From positions 1 through 64,000 of the forward strand of contig NZ_FOSH01000002.1 in NCBI RefSeq assembly GCF_900114205.1: 64,000 nt of DNA, in the 5' to 3' direction. The position numbers and the translations under genes were made by a program. This DNA is from Methylophaga sulfidovorans. GTDB taxonomy: Bacteria > Pseudomonadota > Gammaproteobacteria > Nitrosococcales > Methylophagaceae. Shown here in pieces: positions 52,725-61,672 of this stretch; the first letter of the stretch is position 1; every line of letters begins with the position of its first letter. The notes under the pieces are model-generated. The model saw only the letters and a program-made list of their open reading frames with translations, was not told where the DNA came from and made no database searches.

Positions 52725-53146
52725 TTGAAGTCCTCATTTGATTTGACATAGATACCAGCATCATGATGACTCATACGATGTTTCACCCATACAAAGCCAG
52801 TAATCAGTCCTAATAGACCAGACACTATTTGCAGCAGTTCCCCACCACCAGCCAAACGGACGAGAATTGATGTAAAAAAAAGTAAAATAAGTGGCAGCAT
52901 GTACATAAGAAAAGCACCTGAAAGTAATGCTTCTTCAGGAATAGACACTGTCACCTCCTGACCAACTTCCAGATTACCTTCATCTTTTACTGCAATGCGC
53001 GAGAATTTTTTTCCAACGTGTTTAGCAAGTAGACCAGTGCCGCAGCCTTTACGAGCCTGACATTGACCACAAGTCGATTGTCTTTCAGCTTCGACCCATA
53101 CTAGTTGGTCTTGACGGCTGATGACTGTCGCTTTCTGCTCAATCAT
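52721..53146 (-). CDS. rseC: RseC/MucC family regulator
   Basis: A 141-residue protein. The N-terminal domain carries four Cys (CGQCQARKGCGTG), then two membrane helices (~75-95 and ~100-120). RseC proteins modulate sigma-E and SoxR reduction. Overlaps rseB and mucD by four bases each, so it is tightly coupled in the operon. Confidence 0.93.
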   Translation of the reverse strand: MIEQKATVISRQDQLVWVEAERQSTCGQCQARKGCGTGLLAKHVGKKFSRIAVKDEGNLEVGQEVTVSIPEEALLSGAFLMYMLPLILLFFTSILVRLAGGGELLQIVSGLLGLITGFVWVKHRMSHHDAGIYVKSNEDFK

Positions 53147-54129
53147 TGTTGGTTAACTGGCGTGAACGCAATCGTACTACCAATCTTTTCAACAGTAACC
53201 GCTGGTACTTCGCCGACGACTGTCACAAAGTGAGCATTCATAATAGTACCGAAAGCATTGATCCCCCCGACGTGAGAGGCACCATGTAAATGATTGTGTT
53301 TAGCCCGAATTTTTTCGATGAATACCGAAACTGAGCTCAAACCGTCGCTATACACTCTCTGCTCGACATCCGCACCATTATTTGCTCGCAAACGATTTTG
53401 TAAAGCAACCAATGCAAAGCCATCAGGCAGCCAATTAACTTGCCATTCGAATTCATGAGGATGCTTCTCGATATCAATAGGTTTACCCGGTTCAGTTTTA
53501 TGCCAGACCATATCATCATCAGCTAGTAACGATTTAAACTTATAGTCAGGAATTGGTTCGCCTGTACTCACTGATGAAAATGAAAATGTTTCCAGAACAT
53601 CCCCATCCTGACCGACAAGTTCAGACTTTAAAAGAAGGTATGTATCAGCATCGACCCATAAATGATAACCATAACGATAATTGTCGATTGGTGTAATCAA
53701 TAATTGATAAGCTTCTTTACCAGCGATTCGGCTTTTACCACCCATTTCAACTTCATAATAAGGTGCAGCTGAACTGAGTCGTCGAGGCAAGTCACTAGGA
53801 AAACCTCTTCCTAATGGACGTCGACTAATGTTGACCTGCTTCCCATCGGGATTGATGCAGGTCACCATATCATTACTACGAATGACTTCTCTGGCTGCAC
53901 CATTTAAAGAAATCATTCTTTCCAGTTCTCCATTTTCATCTGCACGATGAAAAATGCGTATCGACTGTAAGTTTCTACCAGACTGGTAATTAAACACGCC
54001 TTCATAGGTTAATGTTTTTGCCGCTGAAGTCATTTTCTCAAGGATCTGCATTGCTTCAGGGTTATCAGCACTAGCAGTTGTTGAGAATGATACAAATGTG
54101 ACGACTAACAGGTGGAGCAAAAAACGCAT
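53143..54129 (-). CDS. rseB: Sigma-E regulator RseB/MucB
   Basis: A 328-residue periplasmic protein with a signal peptide (LLVVTFVSFSTTASA). The large domain has TYEGVFNYQSGRNLQSIRIFHR and the small C-terminal domain YSDGLSSVSVFIEK. It binds RseA and shields it from DegS-type cleavage until lipoprotein/LPS stress displaces it. Six bases after rseA. Confidence 0.94.
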   Translation of the reverse strand: MRFLLHLLVVTFVSFSTTASADNPEAMQILEKMTSAAKTLTYEGVFNYQSGRNLQSIRIFHRADENGELERMISLNGAAREVIRSNDMVTCINPDGKQVNISRRPLGRGFPSDLPRRLSSAAPYYEVEMGGKSRIAGKEAYQLLITPIDNYRYGYHLWVDADTYLLLKSELVGQDGDVLETFSFSSVSTGEPIPDYKFKSLLADDDMVWHKTEPGKPIDIEKHPHEFEWQVNWLPDGFALVALQNRLRANNGADVEQRVYSDGLSSVSVFIEKIRAKHNHLHGASHVGGINAFGTIMNAHFVTVVGEVPAVTVEKIGSTIAFTPVNQQ

Positions 54130-54135
54130 TAGTGG

Positions 54136-54699
54136 CTACTCCTCACCGTATGAAACAACTCTGGCGTATGAGAATAAGCCTGAAGCACCGGCATATTCGT
54201 TGTGATCCACTAAATAATCATTCAGACGATCTTCAACTTCAGACTCCCCCACTGTCCAGCGGTTTGAATCAGCAACCTGAGTTTGCTGCTGCATAGGCTC
54301 AGATTGTGCCATATTGGTCGTTGGCATGACTGTCTGAGGTTGTGACATCAGGCCAACCACTGCCAATGCGCCAATAGAGGCAGCAGCAGCCAAACCAGCT
54401 GTTTGTTTCCAAAACCAGTCAGGTAATGCAAACACTTTCGCTGTTTGTGTGTTTTCTGTTGGTTGTACATTCACCCCAGGCTCATCACTAGATAAGGCCT
54501 GTTGTATTCTGTCTGTTAAATCAATTTGTTTATGCTCTGTCACATAACCATGTAATAAATCACTTGAGAACTGATATCTCATATAATCTTGTTTGGCACT
54601 ATCATCTGATTTCATCAATGCCAGTAACTCATCAAGCTCTTGCTCATTAAGTTCGCCATCAACAAACGCTGACAATAATTCTTGTTGCTTGATTGTCAT
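54136..54699 (-). CDS. rseA: Anti-sigma-E factor RseA/MucA
   Basis: A 187-residue protein with an N-terminal cytoplasmic anti-sigma domain (QQELLSAFVDGELNEQELDELLALM), one membrane helix (~97-115; TAGLAAAASIGALAVVGLM) and a periplasmic tail with Gln-rich linker. It holds sigma-E inactive until regulated proteolysis. Overlaps rpoE by four bases. Confidence 0.94.
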   Translation of the reverse strand: MTIKQQELLSAFVDGELNEQELDELLALMKSDDSAKQDYMRYQFSSDLLHGYVTEHKQIDLTDRIQQALSSDEPGVNVQPTENTQTAKVFALPDWFWKQTAGLAAAASIGALAVVGLMSQPQTVMPTTNMAQSEPMQQQTQVADSNRWTVGESEVEDRLNDYLVDHNEYAGASGLFSYARVVSYGEE

Positions 54700-55274
54700 A
54701 GTTCCTCTCCACCCATAACTGCTTTGACCTGTTTATCTATTGCCTCTCTGGCGCGAAATATACGCGACCTAACGGTCCCAATTGGACAATCCATTGCCTG
54801 TGCAATTTCCTCATAGCTCAGACCTTCAAACTCCCGCAGTTTGATAGCCGTTGCCGTATCTTCAGGCAATTCCTGAATAGCATCATGAATTGCCTGTTGT
54901 AAGTCATCACTCATTAGACTACTTTCGGGTGTCTCAAATTCCTTCAACTCGGGCGCATCGTAATAAATAGTTGCATCCATAGCATCAACGTCACTGACAG
55001 GCGGTCTTCTGGACGCTGCTGTCAGATAATTTTTTGATGTATTAATTGCAATACGATACAGCCAAGTATAGAAAGCACTATCACCTCTAAAGCCTGGTAA
55101 AGCGCGATACGCTTTTATAAACGCTTCTTGCGCTACATCCATCGCTTCAACAGGATCATGAACAAACCCTGTAATGACGTGAATGATTCTTTGTTGATAT
55201 TTCATAATCAACAAATCAAACGCCTTTTTATCACCTGCTTGTACGCGCCGTACTAGCTCTTGATCCACATTCAT
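54696..55274 (-). CDS. rpoE: RNA polymerase sigma-E factor (AlgU/RpoE)
   Basis: A 192-residue ECF sigma factor with region 2 (YQQRIIHVITGFVHDPVEAMDVAQEAFIKAYRALPGFRGDSAFYTWLYRIAIN) and region 4 (LREFEGLSYEEIAQAMDCPIGTVRSRIFRAREAI). It directs transcription of envelope-stress genes. A sigma-E-like promoter lies upstream, consistent with autoregulation. Confidence 0.97.
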   Translation of the reverse strand: MNVDQELVRRVQAGDKKAFDLLIMKYQQRIIHVITGFVHDPVEAMDVAQEAFIKAYRALPGFRGDSAFYTWLYRIAINTSKNYLTAASRRPPVSDVDAMDATIYYDAPELKEFETPESSLMSDDLQQAIHDAIQELPEDTATAIKLREFEGLSYEEIAQAMDCPIGTVRSRIFRAREAIDKQVKAVMGGEEL

Positions 55275-55326
55275 CCTATCATCCGGCTTGAATCGACACG
55301 TCTATCATTTCTTTAAATTCAGCTTG

Positions 55327-55354
55327 ATTGACCATGTCGATTTAACTTTGTTCC
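55327..55354 (-). promoter_or_regulatory. Candidate sigma-E promoter of rpoE
   Basis: The minus strand reads GGAACAA, 16 bases, TCAAT. This is close to the ECF sigma-E pattern GGAACTT-N16-TCTAA, about 53-80 bases before the rpoE start. Fits autoregulation, but the match is imperfect. Confidence 0.45.
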
Positions 55355-55401
55355 ACATTAAGTGCAAAATAAACGTTCCTATTGTACCTGTATAGAGCCT
55401 T

Positions 55402-57021
55402 ATGACCACAACGCATCATTACGATATTTTAATCATTGGCAGTGGCACCGCCGGACTCACTCTCGCTTTACATATGGCAAATGATGTCAAAGTGGCTGTA
55501 ATTTCCAAGGGTCAACTTGAAGAAGGCGCATCTTTGTATGCTCAGGGAGGCATCTCTGTCGTACTTGATAAAACCGACTCCATTCAGTCCCATATCGACG
55601 ATACTCTGCGGGCAGGTGCGGGATTATGTAGCGAAAAAGCGGTTCGTTTTACTGTTGAGCACGCCCGGGAAAATATAGAATGGTTAATCAAACAGGGTGT
55701 GTCATTCACGCGGGACGGAATAACATCAGAAACCTATCATTTAACGCAAGAAGGCGGACACAGCCACCGACGCATTATCCACTCTGCAGATGCAACTGGC
55801 AGAGAGGTGGAAACAACCTTACTCGATAAAGCCAAAGCACATCCAAATATAGAACTTCTTCCATACCATATTGGTATTGACCTCATCAGCAGTAGCAAAC
55901 AGCTAGGTGAAAAAGAAAACCGTATTCTTGGCTGTTATGTACTCGACATCAAAAAAGATCAAGCAAAAACACTGTTAGCCCCAATAACTGTTCTGGCTAC
56001 TGGTGGCGCAGGAAAAGTCTACCTTTATACTAGTAACCCTGATGTGTCGACGGGAGATGGTATTGCAATGGGATGGCGCGCAGGTTGCCGTATTGCCAAT
56101 ATGGAATTTATTCAATTCCATCCCACCTGTCTGTTTCACCCACAAGCAAAATCTTTTTTAATTAGTGAAGCACTGCGCGGAGAAGGCGCCAAACTGGTGC
56201 TAGCCAATGGTGAACGTTTTATGGAACGTTTTCATCCTCAGGCTGAATTAGCGCCCAGAGATGTGGTTGCGCGCGCAATTGACCATGAAATGAAACGTAC
56301 TGGTCATGACTGTGTTTATCTTGATATTACACATAAACCAGCGGCCTTTATAAAAGAACATTTCCCCACCATTTATCGACGCTGTTTGCAATTTGGCATT
56401 GATATAACTAAACAACCTATTCCTGTGGTTCCTGCAGCACACTACACCTGTGGCGGCATCATGACAGACTTAAATGGTAAAACCGATGTGTCGGGTTTGT
56501 ATGCCATTGGTGAAACAGCACATACCGGTTTACATGGCGCTAATCGTATGGCCAGCAATTCGTTATTGGAATGTCTGGTGTTCGCTAAATCAGCAGCGGA
56601 TGATATCAAAAAACAATTACCCCTAAAGACATCAGCTATTGTGCCGCAGTGGGACGCCAGTCAGGTTCATCCTGCAAAAGAAGCCGTGGCAATCAGTCAC
56701 AACTGGGATGAGTTACGACGCGTTATGTGGAACTATGTGGGTATCGTCCGGAAAACAGATCGTCTGCTTCGGGCGCGACAACGGTTGCAAGTACTACAAG
56801 CTGAAATTCGTGACTATTACAGCAAGCATCATATTAGTGCCGACTTGCTTGAATTACGCAATCTGGCTGATGTGGCCGAGCTGATTATCGAATCTGCATT
56901 AAGTCGAAAAGAAAGTCGAGGGCTGCACTATATTCTGGATTATCCTGAAACATATAATAGCCAGCCAGGCACTGAAACCATCATTCAGCCCAAGCATCAG
57001 GATCACGAAGTTGTACCCTAA
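55402..57021 (+). CDS. nadB: L-aspartate oxidase
   Basis: A 539-residue flavoprotein with the FAD motif DILIIGSGTAGLTLAL (~8-23), GASLYAQGGISVV, HRRIIHSADATGREV and the substrate-site segment MEFIQFHPTCLF. It oxidises aspartate to iminoaspartate, the first step of NAD synthesis. Divergent from rpoE, sharing a ~127-base spacer, a common gammaproteobacterial pairing. The last 41 bases overlap the converging ygfX gene. Confidence 0.96.
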   Translation: MTTTHHYDILIIGSGTAGLTLALHMANDVKVAVISKGQLEEGASLYAQGGISVVLDKTDSIQSHIDDTLRAGAGLCSEKAVRFTVEHARENIEWLIKQGVSFTRDGITSETYHLTQEGGHSHRRIIHSADATGREVETTLLDKAKAHPNIELLPYHIGIDLISSSKQLGEKENRILGCYVLDIKKDQAKTLLAPITVLATGGAGKVYLYTSNPDVSTGDGIAMGWRAGCRIANMEFIQFHPTCLFHPQAKSFLISEALRGEGAKLVLANGERFMERFHPQAELAPRDVVARAIDHEMKRTGHDCVYLDITHKPAAFIKEHFPTIYRRCLQFGIDITKQPIPVVPAAHYTCGGIMTDLNGKTDVSGLYAIGETAHTGLHGANRMASNSLLECLVFAKSAADDIKKQLPLKTSAIVPQWDASQVHPAKEAVAISHNWDELRRVMWNYVGIVRKTDRLLRARQRLQVLQAEIRDYYSKHHISADLLELRNLADVAELIIESALSRKESRGLHYILDYPETYNSQPGTETIIQPKHQDHEVVP

Positions 57022-57409
57022 GCCTTCGCCAGTCTTGTTTATCAACCGCATCTATTGGAATCATTAAACTGTGGCATTGCCACCAATGTTGTGTTCTGAA
57101 ATAAATGAACATGACGTGTGGGAATTGAGTACTTGTTTTCAATTTAAATGGACCCGATACAGCGCCTGTTTCGTATTTTAATAACCACTTGTTGTCAGAA
57201 TTCATACTGACTTCAATCAATGAATTCTTGCCATCACTGGCACTATATCGGCGATACCAGTGTATAAACCCTGCACAAACCAAAACCATCAACATCAGTA
57301 TAAGTGGCGTATTGTTATCCATACTCCATAACAATAAACTGATAGCCAGGATATGCAGCGAAACCATATACACAAATAAACCTTGTGATTTTGCAATCGT
57401 GACTTTCAT
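56981..57409 (-). CDS. ygfX: YgfX (CptA) family small membrane protein
   Basis: A 142-residue protein with two adjacent membrane helices (~12-30 and ~34-50), then a small domain ending WWQCHSLMIPIDAVDKQDWRRLRVQLRD, typical of YgfX. In E. coli ygfX is paired with sdhE and lies next to ygfZ. Here ygfZ is divergent, 88 bases away, and no sdhE is present. It overlaps nadB tail to tail by 41 bases. The toxin idea for this family is disputed. Confidence 0.8.
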   Translation of the reverse strand: MKVTIAKSQGLFVYMVSLHILAISLLLWSMDNNTPLILMLMVLVCAGFIHWYRRYSASDGKNSLIEVSMNSDNKWLLKYETGAVSGPFKLKTSTQFPHVMFIYFRTQHWWQCHSLMIPIDAVDKQDWRRLRVQLRDPDAWAE

Positions 57410-57496
57410 TCTTGAATGTCCTTTATTTTCATCCCTGTTTTACCGCGCTTTATACAGTTAGAATAAAACCTGTTAATCATAAATCGCAATACAACT

Positions 57497-58432
57497 ATGA
57501 ATGTTCAAACGCTTTTACAAAGCACACCTACAGTAAACTATCTTAATGAGATAAATGACTCGACCTCTCCTGTCGCTATAGCTCTGCCCTCTTTCAGCGT
57601 GATTGAGGTGACGGGCGATGAAGCTGAGAGTTTTTTACAAAACTTACTCACTAATGATGTTCGCACTTTAACGCCTAATACTGCTCAGCTAAGTGGTTTC
57701 TGTAACCCTAAAGGACGTTTATTAAGTCTGTTTTATCTCATCAAACAAGAACAGGACTTTTTATTAATTGTCGCTGCAGATTTAGCTGAAAGCATTGCCC
57801 AGCGTTTATCTATGTTCAAACTTCGTAGTAAAGTCGACATTACTGTTAGTACTGAACTGAAGGTGATGGCTTACCTCAGCCAAGCACCGCTGACAGATCA
57901 GGCAAGCGATTTCTGGTCAGGTGTATCAGCCAATGACCAAATATCGATTTACCTTCCAGGTAATATTCACCGTTATTTAACCATCGCTTCTGCTGAGACA
58001 AGTATCAAGGAAAATAGCCATATTGGCGCGGAAAATCTTTGGACAAGTGCGGATATACAAGCTGGATTGCCTATGGTTTATCTGCAGAGCAAAGAGCAGT
58101 TCACACCACAACAATTAAACCTCGATGTAGTAGGTGGTGTCAGCTTTAAAAAAGGCTGCTATCCAGGTCAGGAAGTGGTTGCCCGCCTGCATTATCTCGG
58201 AAAACCTAGTCGTCGTTTATTCCTTGCTCAATTAAAAACAACAGAAATACCTGAGCCGAATATTGAAGTAACAGATGAATCAGGCGAAGTAGCAGGACAT
58301 GTTGTACGGGCAGCCATGCTCGATTCAGACACACTTATCTGCCAATTAAGTCTGAAGTTAGCTGCTCGCGATAAAACATTATTTGTTAATAATAACGAAG
58401 TATTGGAATTAAACGCTTTAATCGAGGACTAG
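57497..58432 (+). CDS. ygfZ: Folate-binding protein YgfZ
   Basis: A 311-residue protein related to the glycine cleavage T-protein, with the YgfZ motif KGCYPGQEVVARLHYLGKPSRRLF (~217-240; the Cys is the key residue). It supports iron-sulfur enzyme maturation or repair with tetrahydrofolate, and through it MiaB-dependent tRNA modification. Converges with the response regulator gene, leaving eight bases between. Confidence 0.94.
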   Translation: MNVQTLLQSTPTVNYLNEINDSTSPVAIALPSFSVIEVTGDEAESFLQNLLTNDVRTLTPNTAQLSGFCNPKGRLLSLFYLIKQEQDFLLIVAADLAESIAQRLSMFKLRSKVDITVSTELKVMAYLSQAPLTDQASDFWSGVSANDQISIYLPGNIHRYLTIASAETSIKENSHIGAENLWTSADIQAGLPMVYLQSKEQFTPQQLNLDVVGGVSFKKGCYPGQEVVARLHYLGKPSRRLFLAQLKTTEIPEPNIEVTDESGEVAGHVVRAAMLDSDTLICQLSLKLAARDKTLFVNNNEVLELNALIED

Positions 58433-58440
58433 CAGTAAAC

Positions 58441-59793
58441 TTAATCCAATGCCAGTTTTTTTAGTTTATAGCGTAAGGAACGAAAACTTATTCCAAGCTT
58501 TTTAGCAGCGGCAGTCTTATTCCAACGCGTTGACTCCAGCGCATCAACAATAAGCTGTCGCTCCTGATCTTCCAACTGGGATTCTAAATCAATCTTATCT
58601 GTTGTCTGACTATCGTCGGAATCAGCCGATGAAACAGTGTTTAGAGGAGAGTCAGGCAACATTAAATCTGCTTCATGAATCACTGTGCCATCGGACCACG
58701 TCATCGCTCTTTCCAGAATATTTTCGAGCTCACGAACATTGCCAGGAAAAGAGTATGCACATAAAGCACGAATAGCATCCTCCCCTATCATCGGTTTTGC
58801 CTCGCCACTTTTAGCCGCAATCAGCTCAAGAATATGCTCAACTAATAAAGGAATATCAGCTTTACGCTGTCTGAGCGGTGGCACTGAAAGTTCAATAACG
58901 TTTAAACGATAAAACAAATCTTCACGGAAAATGCCCTGCTTCACACACTCAGCCAGGTTTTTATGGGTTGCCGATAAGATACGAACGTCAACACTAATTT
59001 CTTCATTGCCACCAACCGGTCTGATGGCCTTTTCCTGAATCGCTCTAAGTAATTTCACCTGCATCATTAACGGCAAATCAGCTACTTCATCCAGAAATAA
59101 TGTACCGCCATTAGCAGCCTGAAACAGGCCCTGTTTATCCGCGACAGCACCTGTAAACGCGCCTTTTCTATGACCAAAAAACTCACTTTCCACTAACTCT
59201 GCCGGGATTGCACCGCAGTTAATCGGCACAAAAGCCTCACTGGAACGACTGCCTAACTCATGGATTAAGCGTGCGACTAATTCTTTGCCTGTGCCTGACT
59301 CACCCGTAATATACACAGGGGCCTGACTGCGAGCTAATTTACTGATTTTGTTCCTCAAAGAACGAATAACATCGGTATCACCCAATAATTTATCTCTTGA
59401 ACGTCGCTCTTTTACATCTGTTCTTAGCGGAGATAAATTTAGTGCTGAGTTCACTAAGTCACGTAAAACTTTGAGCTTAAGTGGTTTTGATACAAAATCG
59501 AAAGCGCCTGACTTAAGCGCTTCAACAGCCAGATCAATATTACCGTGTGCGGTAATAACAGCTACTGGGCAATTTGGATAAGATTTTTGAATAGTACGGA
59601 CAATATCTAAACCATTACCATCGGGCAATCGCATATCAGTAAAACAAAGATCAAAAGCTTGTTGTTTTAATGCCTGATTGGCTTGGGCAACACTCTCGGC
59701 CGTCACACAATCAATCGACATACCTGATAATGTCATCGTCAGCAGTTCAAGGATATCGGGTTCATCATCTATGACTAATGCTTGTCTGTTCAT
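58441..59793 (-). CDS. pilR: NtrC-type response regulator (PilR-like)
   Basis: A 450-residue protein: receiver domain (~1-120; phospho-acceptor Asp in CFTDMRLPDG), AAA+ domain with GESGTGKE (~166) and GAFTGA (~211) for sigma-54, and a Fis-type helix-turn-helix at the C-terminus (NKTAAAKKLGISFRSLRYKLKKL). It activates sigma-54 promoters when phosphorylated. Overlaps the kinase gene by four bases. PilR is the closest type by length, helix and partner, but no pilA gene is here to confirm it. Confidence 0.82.
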   Translation of the reverse strand: MNRQALVIDDEPDILELLTMTLSGMSIDCVTAESVAQANQALKQQAFDLCFTDMRLPDGNGLDIVRTIQKSYPNCPVAVITAHGNIDLAVEALKSGAFDFVSKPLKLKVLRDLVNSALNLSPLRTDVKERRSRDKLLGDTDVIRSLRNKISKLARSQAPVYITGESGTGKELVARLIHELGSRSSEAFVPINCGAIPAELVESEFFGHRKGAFTGAVADKQGLFQAANGGTLFLDEVADLPLMMQVKLLRAIQEKAIRPVGGNEEISVDVRILSATHKNLAECVKQGIFREDLFYRLNVIELSVPPLRQRKADIPLLVEHILELIAAKSGEAKPMIGEDAIRALCAYSFPGNVRELENILERAMTWSDGTVIHEADLMLPDSPLNTVSSADSDDSQTTDKIDLESQLEDQERQLIVDALESTRWNKTAAAKKLGISFRSLRYKLKKLALD

Positions 59794-61394
59794 TGCTTAA
59801 TCATTTCCTGCCATTCGTTTGGAAAGCTTATACGAAAAAACCCTTTATTCAACTCATCGTGAATATAATTCAAACGCGCCCCATTGGCTTGACACAACTC
59901 CCGAGCCAGATATAAACCCAGTCCGGTTCCTCCCTGCCTCGCTGAATGAAACGGCTCAAATAAATGCGCCCGAACATCCTCCGGTACACCAGGGCCATTA
60001 TCGATAATATCCAGGCAGACCTGTTTGTTTTGCTGCTCTACGACGATCTTGATACACGGTTTTAACTCCTGATTCGAATGAAACCAGGCATTATCCATCA
60101 GATTCCAGATAACTTGATGTAATTGCTCAGGATCCATTGCGATATGGATATCAGAAGTACTTACCTGCAATGAAATATCTTCATCATCCGCTTGTTTTAT
60201 ATCAGAAAACTCACGAATAAACTTCGACAACCACACATTTAAAACCAGCATCGATGGTTCCGCTATTTTTCTTCGACTCATTTGCAAGATGGTCTCGATA
60301 ATATTATTCACTCGCTGTGTGTGCTTCAAAATAATTGAAGTCAGCTTAGTCATCATGTGATCCGCGGCATATTGCTCTGCAAGCAGCTCACCTGCATGAC
60401 TGATCGCGCCCAGAGGATTGCGGATTTCGTGTGCAATGCTTGCAGTTAAACGACCCAGTGAAGCTAATTTAAGTTGTTGGGCCTGTTGTGCCAGTGCCGA
60501 TGTGTTTTCAATGTAAATCAGGATTTCACCACTATCAAGCTGTGTTGCAGATGCTTGTACCTCTGGCAGCTCAGCGCGCGCCTGAAACGGCAGAAACGCA
60601 TTTGGACTATGCTGTTGCCATAACCAAACCTGCTCACCCAGTTCAGGCACATTTTCACGTAGGTTAAACCCTGAATTATTATCTGCAATACCTAATAATT
60701 GTCTTGCTGAGGCATTAAGCATGGTTACATTGCCATGACTATCTAAAGCCAACACACCGGTATGCATTTGACTGATAATATGCTGATTTAATACCGCCAG
60801 ATTTTCTACATCTCTAGCACGCTCTTCAGCCAGTACCTGTGAAGTTTGTAATTTTTTGGATAACCATTGTGCCAGCCAGGCTGTCACAAAAAAGGTTGCC
60901 CCTAATATTCCAGCCTGACTGTATTTCGTTACACCATCACCAGCGATTTGTGAATAACTGACTTCAAGCAGAACAGCTAAAGTTGCCATAGCAGCAATAA
61001 AAGCAGCGAGACGGCCAGGCATCAAGGCGCCACCAGCCACTACCACAACTAACATCAGTGAGCCTAATCCCGTATGCAAGCCACCGCTGGCATGAATAAT
61101 GATGATCAGAGCAATGATATCAATCACTGCCTGCAGACTTATCTGCGTTTGAACATCTCTCCAACGTCGTGACGTTAAAACCAGCAACACAGACGCCGAC
61201 AGCAGATAGGTAAGACTAATAAAGCTATATAAACGGGGATCCGCTTCCCCCAGAAACTCGGGCGGTAACTTTAAGTAATAAACCAGGAAAAGTACAGTAG
61301 CAAGAAATAAACGGTAGCTGGCAAAAACGGTTAACGCACGCCAGGTAGCAGGATCCTGATAATACGGCTTATACGAATCAGGCAGTGAACTCAT
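59790..61394 (-). CDS. pilS: Membrane sensor histidine kinase (PilS-like)
   Basis: A 534-residue protein with six membrane segments (~20-185), a PAS-like domain (~205-300; VLALDSHGNVTMLNASARQLLG), His in SIAHEIRNPLGAISH (H-box, ~325), and an ATPase domain with NLMDNAWFHS and GTGLGLYLARELC. It phosphorylates the overlapping NtrC-type partner. Six-helix N-terminus plus PAS is the PilS arrangement. Confidence 0.82.
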   Translation of the reverse strand: MSSLPDSYKPYYQDPATWRALTVFASYRLFLATVLFLVYYLKLPPEFLGEADPRLYSFISLTYLLSASVLLVLTSRRWRDVQTQISLQAVIDIIALIIIIHASGGLHTGLGSLMLVVVVAGGALMPGRLAAFIAAMATLAVLLEVSYSQIAGDGVTKYSQAGILGATFFVTAWLAQWLSKKLQTSQVLAEERARDVENLAVLNQHIISQMHTGVLALDSHGNVTMLNASARQLLGIADNNSGFNLRENVPELGEQVWLWQQHSPNAFLPFQARAELPEVQASATQLDSGEILIYIENTSALAQQAQQLKLASLGRLTASIAHEIRNPLGAISHAGELLAEQYAADHMMTKLTSIILKHTQRVNNIIETILQMSRRKIAEPSMLVLNVWLSKFIREFSDIKQADDEDISLQVSTSDIHIAMDPEQLHQVIWNLMDNAWFHSNQELKPCIKIVVEQQNKQVCLDIIDNGPGVPEDVRAHLFEPFHSARQGGTGLGLYLARELCQANGARLNYIHDELNKGFFRISFPNEWQEMIKQ

Positions 61395-61609
61395 TTTGAC
61401 TCGTTAAAAGCCTCTAGATGTTGTGTTGAGCAAAAATAATGGTGATTTTGTTGTATTGCTTCATGCTCAGAGACATGTAAGCCACACTGTTCACAACGTA
61501 CCATTTTTTCCATTCGGGCCTGCTCATCTTCTATTTTTGCCTTTCGCAGCAAATGAGTGATGATGATATAAAGCAATAGACCAATAGCAATTAAAATAAG
61601 AATTCGCAT
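61391..61609 (-). CDS. PP0621 family protein (small membrane-anchored zinc-ribbon-like)
   Basis: A 72-residue protein: one N-terminal membrane helix (ILILIAIGLLLYIIITHLL), then MVRCEQCGLHVSEHEAI and HHYFCSTQHLEAF, where Cys/His pairs could bind one metal ion. It overlaps the kinase gene by four bases, as often seen next to pilS. Role unknown. Confidence 0.85.
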   Translation of the reverse strand: MRILILIAIGLLLYIIITHLLRKAKIEDEQARMEKMVRCEQCGLHVSEHEAIQQNHHYFCSTQHLEAFNESK

Positions 61610-61625
61610 TTTTCACCTCAAAAAA

Positions 61626-61650
61626 AAGGGTATCGACATAGGATACCCTT
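61626..61650 (-). terminator. Terminator after typA
   Basis: AAGGGTATC and GATACCCTT around a seven-base loop, with runs of T on the minus strand and of T/A on the other side, so it separates typA from the following run. Confidence 0.85.
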
Positions 61651-61672
61651 TTTCTTTTATTTTTAGTGGCGT

